From NCBI GenBank assembly GCA_963645405.1, contig CAVISR010000084.1, positions 1 to 12,734 of the forward strand: a stretch of 12,734 bases of DNA. The letters are read 5' to 3'. Positions 1 through 7,800 of this stretch are shown one piece after another. Source of the stretch: Colivivens sp963645405 (GTDB lineage Bacteria; Bacteroidota; Bacteroidia; Bacteroidales; Bacteroidaceae). The notes beneath the pieces are model-generated. The model was not told the DNA's origin. It did no database searches and saw only the letters and a program-made list of their open reading frames with translations. The position numbers and the translations under genes were made by a program. Positions within the stretch are counted from its first letter, which is position 1. Each line of letters opens with the position of its first letter.

Positions 1-13
1 TGCAATTGTCGAC

Positions 14-37
14 GCGCTCGGAGAGCGCTGACTCCTA
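14..37 (+). repeat. Hairpin-plus-tail repeat element, copy 1
   Basis: GCGCTC (14-19) and GAGCGC (23-28) form a perfect 6-bp stem around the loop GGA. The stem runs straight into TGACTCCTA (29-37). The same design with a different stem recurs on the minus strand at 12450-12473, and in looser form at 86-110 (+) and 12543-12565 (+). The element starts so close to the window edge that its left part may be cut off. It is not a typical terminator, because no T-run follows. Function unknown. Confidence 0.7.
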
Positions 38-40
38 CCA

Positions 41-110
41 TGCGGCTTGAAATACTAAGCGAGCTGCGTTCGAATGTTATCGCCGAGCTTTCGGAAAAAG
101 CTGACTCCTA
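41..110 (+). repeat. 70-bp dispersed repeat, inverted partner of 12450-12520
   Basis: This stretch aligns end to end with the reverse complement of 12450-12520. It opens with TGCGGCT, has a conserved block from 59 to 82 differing at only three positions, then a variable hairpin, then GCTGACTCCTA (100-110). Two hairpins are visible. CGAGC-TGC-GTTCG (60-72) would pair through a G.U in RNA where the right copy has G-C. AGCTTT (86-91) pairs with AAAGCT (97-102). The differences between the copies concentrate in the second hairpin. Confidence 0.75.
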
Positions 111-120
111 ATCGCACAGG

Positions 121-183
121 GCAGCGCTCCCATCCGCATGGCAACACAAAACACAAAACACAAAACATTACTGCTGACTCCTA
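121..183 (+). repeat. 63-bp dispersed repeat with ACAAAAC heptamers
   Basis: The order of parts is GCAGCGCTCCCATCCG, three tandem ACAAAAC-type heptamers (about 144-165), AACATTACT, and GCTGACTCCTA (173-183). The reverse complement of 12293-12356 matches it over nearly its whole length, and 12371-12426 matches most of it. GCTGACTCCTA occurs at 27, 100 and 173, an exact 73-bp spacing. A perfect 12-bp palindrome, CCGTCCGGACGG (184-195), follows directly and resembles the CCATCCGGACGG part of the right-hand copies, so a further degenerate unit may begin there. Confidence 0.75.
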
Positions 184-231
184 CCGTCCGGACGGCTGAA
201 CTACACATTCTGGGCTTCTGTCCATGCAGCA

Positions 232-350
232 TTCGTAGGAAAAGTGTAGTTTTTGTATGGCTATTTCGTAGGAAAAGTGTAGTTTTTGCATGGTCATTTC
301 GTAGGAAAAGTGTATATTTGCAGGCGTAAAATCATAGGAAAAGTGCAGGT
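232..350 (+). repeat. 33-bp tandem array (4 units) abutting the ATPase gene
   Basis: The core TAGGAAAAGTG starts at 236, 269, 302 and 335, exactly 33 bp apart. Units 1 and 2 are nearly identical, including the flanking TTCG and TAGTTTTTG. Unit 3 changes the latter to TATATTTG, a promoter-like box. Unit 4 is truncated and ends directly at the start codon at 351. Because 33 is a multiple of three, short frames stay open through it on both strands, encoding an 11-residue repeat (FRRKSV... or LHFSYE...). I consider those by-products. The position suggests a regulatory role for the downstream ATPase gene, which is inference. Confidence 0.85.
313..320 (+). promoter_or_regulatory. Candidate -7 box for the ATPase gene
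   Basis: TATATTTG matches the Bacteroidota -7 consensus TAnnTTTG exactly and lies in the third 33-bp unit. The nearest upstream TTTG (285-288) is 24 bp away, slightly longer than the usual 19-21. Transcription from here would give a leader of only about 25 nt before the ATG at 351. Confidence 0.5.
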
Positions 351-1703
351 ATGCTGTATAGAAAGATTGAGAATTACATTGTAAAGCACTTACAGTCAAG
401 GTCAGACAAGATTCTGATTATAGACGGAGCACGGCAAATCGGGAAGTCGTACATCATAAGAAGTATCGGAAAAAAGCTGTATCCGAACTTCATAGAGCTC
501 AATATGGAGACAGACAAGGTGGGCGACGGCAATTTTGCCAATGCCAGGACTGTGGACGATTTCTATCTTGCACTGAGCGTCGTGGCTGGCGACAAGATGA
601 AGGAGAAGGAGAACACACTTGTATTCATCGACGAGATACAGGCATACGACCATCTTCTCACTCTGCTGAAGTTCTTGCGCGAGGACAACAAGTACACGTA
701 TATCTGCAGCGGTTCTTTGCTGGGTGTCACACTAAGGTCCACCTCCTCCATTCCATTGGGAAGCATCGAAATCAAGCACATGTACCCGCTGGACTTTGAG
801 GAATTTCTCATTGCCAACGGAGTGGGACAGCTCGTGCTGGACACGATGAGAAAGAAGTATGCGAACAGGGAGGCCATGCCCGATGCAGTACACAACAAGT
901 TGCTTGACCTTTTCAAGAAATATCTGCTTGTGGGTGGACTGCCCGATGCGGTCAATGAGTTTGTGGCAACCAAGAACATCACGGCTATCCGCACCATTCA
1001 GAACGAGGTGCACCACCTCTACGGCATAGATGCAGCCCGTTACGAGGAAATGCGCAGCAGGCTGAAGATCCAGAGAATATATTCGATGGTTCCCTCGAAC
1101 CTGGAAAACAGGAAAAAGCGGATTGTGGCAAAGGACATTGAAGGCAAGCTGGGGAAGCGGATGGGGGATTACACGGAGGAATTCGACTATCTGGTTTCAT
1201 CGGGCATTGCACTTGAAGTGAAAGCAATAAGCAAACCAAGTTTCCCACTGATAGAGAACAGCAGAAAGAATCTGCTGAAGCTCTACATGAATGACGTGGG
1301 AATGTTGACCGGAATCTTTTTCGGCACAAACATAAGGGCTGTGATGGACGATGTGGCAAGCATCAACCTGGGCTCAGTGTACGAGACTGTTGTTGCACAA
1401 GAATTGAAGGCTCACGGATTCGACCTCTATTATTATGACAACAAGAAATCGGGCGAAGTGGATTACCTCATCGATGATATGGACAACCTGTCGGTTTTGC
1501 CAATTGAAGTGAAGTCTGGCAAGGACTATAAAGTACACAGTGCCCTTGACAGGTTTCTGCAGACGGAGGAATACAATATCCATCAAGCGTTCGTCCTCTC
1601 GAATGCACAGAAGGTGGAGATGAGGGGCGGAATCACCTATTTGCCCATTTATTATATAATGTGTATTGAACCGAGCGTTCCTGAAGGGAATTTACTGATT
1701 TGA
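351..1703 (+). CDS. AAA_14 / DUF4143 family ATP-binding protein
   Basis: The 450-residue protein has the usual length and build of the AAA_14-DUF4143 family, which is common in Bacteroidota and often present in many copies. An N-terminal P-loop ATPase shows Walker A GARQIGKS (26-33), Walker B LVFIDEIQ (90-97) and a sensor-like SGSLLG (120-125). The C-terminal DUF4143 part ends in EVDYLI (369-374) and IEVK (385-388), spaced as in PD-(D/E)XK nuclease-like folds, so DNA binding or cleavage is possible but unproven. The cellular role is not known for most members. The start at 351 is the first ATG after an in-frame TAA at 327; no clear Shine-Dalgarno is seen. The gene is transcribed alone and converges on sprA. 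It lies directly behind a 33-bp repeat array, which may control it. The frame is intact. Confidence 0.92.
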   Translation: MLYRKIENYIVKHLQSRSDKILIIDGARQIGKSYIIRSIGKKLYPNFIELNMETDKVGDGNFANARTVDDFYLALSVVAGDKMKEKENTLVFIDEIQAYDHLLTLLKFLREDNKYTYICSGSLLGVTLRSTSSIPLGSIEIKHMYPLDFEEFLIANGVGQLVLDTMRKKYANREAMPDAVHNKLLDLFKKYLLVGGLPDAVNEFVATKNITAIRTIQNEVHHLYGIDAARYEEMRSRLKIQRIYSMVPSNLENRKKRIVAKDIEGKLGKRMGDYTEEFDYLVSSGIALEVKAISKPSFPLIENSRKNLLKLYMNDVGMLTGIFFGTNIRAVMDDVASINLGSVYETVVAQELKAHGFDLYYYDNKKSGEVDYLIDDMDNLSVLPIEVKSGKDYKVHSALDRFLQTEEYNIHQAFVLSNAQKVEMRGGITYLPIYYIMCIEPSVPEGNLLI

Positions 1704-1777
1704 GAGCAATTCCATAAAAAACCGTTTGAGTTCTCTCGCTACAAAGGGGAATTTTTGGGAACCATCACAAATCAAGA

Positions 1778-1815
1778 CACATGAAACCAAGTCCTATGTG
1801 CCCAGCTTTCATGTG
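1778..1815. terminator. Inverted repeat in the convergent spacer, possible weak terminator
   Basis: CACATGAAA (1778-1786) is the exact reverse complement of TTTCATGTG (1807-1815), with a 20-nt loop. It sits in the 148-bp spacer between the ends of the convergent ATPase and sprA genes, where a bidirectional terminator would be expected. The stem is AT-rich and no T-run follows in either direction, so intrinsic termination is uncertain. Confidence 0.3.
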
Positions 1816-1851
1816 CCCCAGTTCATGCACCCCAACCATCATGAATCGCCG

Positions 1852-4800
1852 TTATCTGGTGAGCGAGAACTTGCAGCTTATTCCGAAATCGGCAGTTGTG
1901 GTCGGATATGAACTTGTGGTTACGAGCGGCACGTTTCTCTGCCAATCGAGATAGCCGCTCAGTGTGAGCAGGCGGCTGAAGGTGTAGTCGGCTGAAACGG
2001 CAAGCTTGTAGGCTGTGCTTCCGTTGGTTGACGTTGCAACTGTGGTCTGGATATTGCGGTTGAGCGCATTCTGCATGCGGTAAGAGAAGTCGATTCGCAG
2101 GTTCAGGTCATGGCTCACGCCTCCCACTCTTGTGTTTGAAGTGCTCTTGGTGGAGGTGTCGTCCTTCGCATCCTTACTGTTCTTTTTCTTGCTCTTGCTC
2201 TTCGACTGACCGGACTGTATGCGCTTCGCACCAAACAGGTTGAGGTCTTTCAGCTTGTAGCCGAAGCCGACGACGATGTCGTTGGAATAGTTCTCGGTGA
2301 GGGCGACTGACGTGAGGCTCAGGTTGAGCGAACGGGTTTTCTTGTACTCGAGCTTTGCTGTCATTCCGCTGTTGAATGTCATGTCGACGCCTATCAGAGG
2401 CGAGAATGATTCGGTGATGGACACGGTGCTGATGTTGTACATGCTGCTCGGAACCGGATTGCCGGATGTGACGTCGAGCACAAAGCCAAGGTCATTCATG
2501 TAACCCATGTAGTTGGTGTATGAATTATAGGCTCCAACGGCATACACGCTCTTGTAGGCATGGTTGATATTGAAGCTCTTGAAACGCTGCGAGAACCACG
2601 GGAGTTTTGACAAGCCGCTGTAGGTGAATTTCCAGTTCGGCATCATCTTCAAGACTGACGGGAAGATGTCGAGACTGCTGCGTGACGGGTTGCTGCCGGT
2701 GTATGCAGCAAGGAATGCCGGAATCAGCACATCGGCTGAATACTGGTTGACCTCTCCGTTGGCAGGGTCAAAGGTCTTGCCTTCATACGCACTGCCGGTA
2801 CCAACGGGATAGATGGCATTCTCATACCGTGCCTGCACTCTTGCTTGCATAATCGGGATATTGGCAAGGAAGTCGTTGAACGGCTTGGAGTTGTAGTTGT
2901 TGTTGATGTTGCCGGAGCTGGCAAATGCGCTCTTGGCAGTTATCACGGTCATGTTGAAACTACCGCTCTGGGTGGTCGGCATGCCTTCGTACATGAACTG
3001 GATGCTCTTCGACTTATTGACAGTGCGACTGGCATTGAGGTCAATCTTGAAGTCGCGCAACGGCTCGAGTGTCAACTTCACCTGCAGGTCTTCCGTTGCA
3101 TTGGTGGTCACTGGAGTGGTGATGTTTGAGTCGTTCTGCATGAGCCATCCGTTGCGTGCAGCCTTGTCCACAAAGCCGTCGCCCACTGCACCGAAGGCAA
3201 AGTCGAGTCCTGGAGACAGGATGCCGTTGACGGATTTCTGTCCGAATGCATCGCCTATCTCTGTCTTGAATCCAGGAAGGGTCATGGTGTAGGTGTTGCG
3301 ATAAGTGAAGCTGGCATTGCGCACCATCATCAGTCCGCGGGCAATGACTTGCATGGTCTTGTACCAGCCCTTGTCCTCGAGCGGTTCCTTGGCTGTCACG
3401 GTAATCTTCACTGGAATGGTGTCGCGGTTCTTCACGCGGATGGTGTTCTCATCCACCTTCTTGTACTTCAGGTCGTAGGTCTTGCCTTCCTTCGTGGTTG
3501 CCTTCACTATGATGCGCTTGGACTTCTGTCCATGCTTCACCTCAGTGTAGGTTGAATCATTGAGTGTATATTCCTTTGAATAGCTCTTCTTGTTCTTGTT
3601 TTGGGCTGCAGAATTGCCTTTATTCTTTGAATCGGCAGCTGCATTCTTCTTGTCTGTGCCCTCTGCAGTCTTGCTGTCCTTGGAATCTTTGCCGTCCTTA
3701 CCATCCTTGGAGTCCTTACCGTCTTTATTGTCCTTGTTGTCCGCGTCTTTGGATTTGGCAGATGTCTTTGTGGTCTTCTTGGTTGTGGTCTTCTTCTTGT
3801 TGTTGCCGGAGAAGCGTTGGTTGGCTGCATCAAGGAACTTGGACTTCTTGTAGAGGGTCTCGAAGTTTATCTTGCCGTTGATGTTGATGGTGCGTGAGGT
3901 GTTGGCAGTGTGTCCCAACGATGTTCCGTCTTCCATCTCCGTACCGCGGTTCCATCCGTACGTACTTGCGTAGCTTCCGTCGAGTGTCATCCAGTTGAGC
4001 ACAGGAATCTTGCTCAACGGTACTGTGTACGAACCGTTGAATGTGGAGGCATAGGTGAGAGGACGTCCGAAATGGGCAAGACTGGTCTTCACCGAGTCTT
4101 TCCATGCCTCATAGCGGTCGGGATAAAGGTCTTTGTTGACCGGGGTGTAAGGTTCCTCAATCTCTGCATGGGTGGCTGAGGTGTACTGGAGTTTCAGTGA
4201 CTTGAACAAATCCCAGCGCAGGGAGAACTGGCGGTTCCACAGGAACTGCTCGGACCAGGTGACAGGAAGCCGTGTCCCGGCATCGATGTCGCGCTCTTGG
4301 AACTCGTAATAGCTTCGGGTTATGTCGGTATTGAACTGTATGCTCTGAGGCAGATAGTTGAGGTTCTGTGCCTTGACGATGTCGAGCCACTTCGACTTTC
4401 CCTTGAGGTTCTTGAACGGCTCCAGGGTCTTGTACTTGGGCGAATAGCTGTAGCTCATGTTGAACTTCCAGTTCTCGTCGTTCTCATACACGGTGGTCTC
4501 GCCCGTCTTGTATTGCTGGCTGTATGAATAGCTGAACGAGAAGTTGGCAGGGTCGTAAGGCATCGGCACACGGCTCTGGTAATTGGACTTCCAGTTGCTC
4601 AGCGAGAAGTTCTTGTTCTTCACTATCGACTCGGTGAGGTTTGCCAGTGAATCGCGTTCTGCCCGGGTTTCACATTCGTCGAGCGCATCTTTCAGCAGCA
4701 TGTCGGTGTCGAACGGATTGTACTTTGGTGATATTTTCTGCCAAGAATATGAATAGTAGAGCGGAAGGTTGAGCTTCCAGTCTTCCGGGAACAGCTTGCC

Positions 4801-7800
4801 CAAATCGAAGTTGGTGGTGATGCCCCACTCATAGAGATTGTCATCGCGCCTTGATGAAATTCCTTCTTCCAAGCCTCCGAAACCGGCACTCTCCACATGT
4901 CCGGTGACGTTGACACTACCCAGGTCGGACAACTGCACGTTGAGGTTTCCCTGTGCAGCATAACCGCCTTCGTTGTTGTAGTCCTGCAGTCGCAGTTCGT
5001 TGACCCACACTTCCACTGAATTGGTGGAAGAACCATTGTTGCGGACTCCAATCATCATGGTCTTGACCTCTCCGAGGGACGGATTTCCCATCACGCTGAC
5101 CTTGTTGTTTGGATTGTCGGGGTCGTATTCATAATACAGTTGGGTGTAGCTTGCCTGATTGCTTGCCTTTGCCACGTTTCGTGCATGCTTCACCTTGGTC
5201 AGCAGGTCGAAATCGATGTCGAGCATATTGGCATCGGGCCAAACAGCCTCACAACCGGCAGTAGTGTAGGTGTCGTAATGTCCTTCGGGAGTGAGGGTCA
5301 GCGGAATCTCGTATTCGTAATAATTGCTCTTGTAGTCGCTTCCCAAGCGCACGAACACGCTCATCTGATTGTTCTGCAATGTCTGGTCGCCCTCGAGCGC
5401 ATTGGCATGCACGAACATCTGGATGTGCTTGTACTTGCGCAAGTCCTTGTTCATATCCTTGTAAACGGCACGGGCATCACCTGCAGCAAGGTTCTTCACA
5501 GTGATGGCAAGAGCCTGCTCATTGGACTGGGTCAACTGAGGTTGGTTGGGGTCGACCACACGGGTTACTCCTGGAGGAAGCACGTAGTTCACCGGTGTCT
5601 TGTCGTTGTTCTCTTCGATATTGACTGCCGCAGTTTCCAGTGTTCCGCTCACGCTTGGTTTGTCGCCGGTGTACAGTGCCTTGGAATAGTTGCGCCATTC
5701 GCCGCCAACAAGGTCGAAGGATGCAAATCGGAGGACTACCGGCTCTTCGAAATCGGTAAGGTAAACTCGCATGAAGCGGATGCTGCTCATGTCGTTGATG
5801 CTTCCTACCGTTGTACCCTCTTCCACCGGCACACGGAACAAGTACCAGGAAACTTCTTCCTCATTCTTGTTTCTCAACTTCACCGATGTCTTTCTCTCGT
5901 CCACGATGAAGTTCTTGCCCACAACCAGGTCTTCCGGTCGCAGACTGATGACGTACTTGTAGAAGTTCTCGTACTCGTTCATCGTGTAGTCTTGGTTTAT
6001 GTCCTCAGCATCAGGAGTTGTCTTATAGGCAGTGCTGTATGATTCACCGCTCTCGCTTGAGAGTGGAGAGTTGCCCTCGGGATTGTTTATCCGCTTGTAT
6101 CGGTCGAGGATTGAAGTGTGCTCAGTGTCGAAGTCTGATCCGCGGAAATAATGGTAGTTGTCGCCTGCCGGGTCATCATAGATAGAGTCGTAGACTTCCT
6201 GACGTACTTTCGACTTGATGGTGTTCAGATAATTGGCATAAGCCCCATAGGTACGTTCCTCTATGGATGAAAGTCCGTTGAGTCCCACATCCTGTTTCTG
6301 GCGTGCACCGCTCTCTGTGCTGAATGAATAGACAACGCTCTTCTCGTTAGGCACTTTTCCCCATGTGGTGTAAGAGACTGACGATGCATCGCTGACTGGC
6401 AGACCGCTCTCATAGAATTTCTTTCCGTCCTTCAACACGTCTTCGCTTATGTCACCGAGGTTGAGCACGAGGTTTCCTCCGTAGTTCTTGCCGTCGTTGA
6501 GTTTGTTGGAATAGATGAACGGGTCGAGCAACCAGAACTCCACGTACTGGATGTTGGATGTCTCGAAATCGCTCACGTCAATCTTGCGCATCATTCCTCC
6601 CCAGCGTTTCTTCGGGTCGTTCAAGTGGCCGTCGATATCTACGTCAGGGTCAAGGTTGTACGGTCCACGCTCATTTGGATAGTATGCAAGGTTGAGGATG
6701 GAAAGGGTGTTGCTCTCTCCCTGGTTGACATCACGGTTGGGATAGACCTCACGCACATAGACCTCACGCACATAATGGTTGGACAGCTGGTTAAGGTCGT
6801 TCTTGATGTGGGCTGGAGTGAGCGATGAACTGCGGCGGGTGAACAGCGGGTCGATGGTGTACCAAGCCAGGCGCGCTCTGTTGTAGCCATAAAGCACTGA
6901 ATCGGAAAGGTTTCCGTATTCCAGGTCGGAAGGTGTGGAACAAAGCATCCAGGCACTTGGGGTGCTGTAGTCATAGGCTTTCTTGGTTTCCTCGAAATCG
7001 TCAAGATAGGAAGCATTCGACTGCACGCCCTTGGCTTTGCCTGCAATGAGCTGGGCAAATTCACCCGAGAAATTGATGCTCGACGGCTGGGTTGCTTCAA
7101 TGAACGGCAGTTTGTCAATCATGTTGGTGAGCCACTGGCTGTTCTGCTTCCAGTTCACGCTGAGTCCCCAGAGGGTGTTGTTCAGCGGTTCACTGCCCAT
7201 TGCCACTTTCGTGGTCTGCGGCTGTTCGGTCAGTCGCATGTAAGTACCGCCCAACTGGAAGTTCTTCGAGAAGTCGTAGGTCCAGTTGAGTCCGAGCATC
7301 GTCTTGCGCATCAGCGAATAAGTCTCCTGGCTTTCCATGCTCACGCTCACGTTGGTTCCTGCATCGATGATGCTTTGGTTGATGATGGTCACATATCCTG
7401 AACTGTAGTCCACGGTGTAGTCCGACCCTTCAGTCAGAGTCACTCCACCTGCTGTCACCACCACTGAGCCTTGAGGCACATAGTCTTGTCCCAAATAAAT
7501 CTGACTGCCTGAAGAACCTTTGTATTCACCGGTCAGGATAAACTTGTTCTTCTCCGCAATCTGCTTGGCAACAGTCTTTGTGGTGTCGTAGAGTTCGTAG
7601 TAGCAATATTTGTCTGCCAACTCCTTGTCGGCAAGTTTCGTGGCAAGCCAGTCTCCGAACGGTTCCACTACAGGGAAGATGACTTTTCCCTTGGATGCAA
7701 GAACTGTGTAGCCGTCGATATAGTCGTATTTGCCGTTTGGATTGGTCTTCAGATTGTCGTCCAAACGGTCGAGGTTCATCATCTTCAGGATGGTGGTATT

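Noticed and set aside
138..399. Small open frames across the 33-bp array on both strands
   Set aside because: They stay open only because the period is a multiple of three. They repeat an 11-residue unit and have no independent start signals; the minus-strand one overlaps the ATPase start.
5140..6042. 300-codon open frame on the plus strand inside sprA
   Set aside because: It is entirely antisense to a confidently identified sprA and its translation looks like no known protein; it is a shadow frame.
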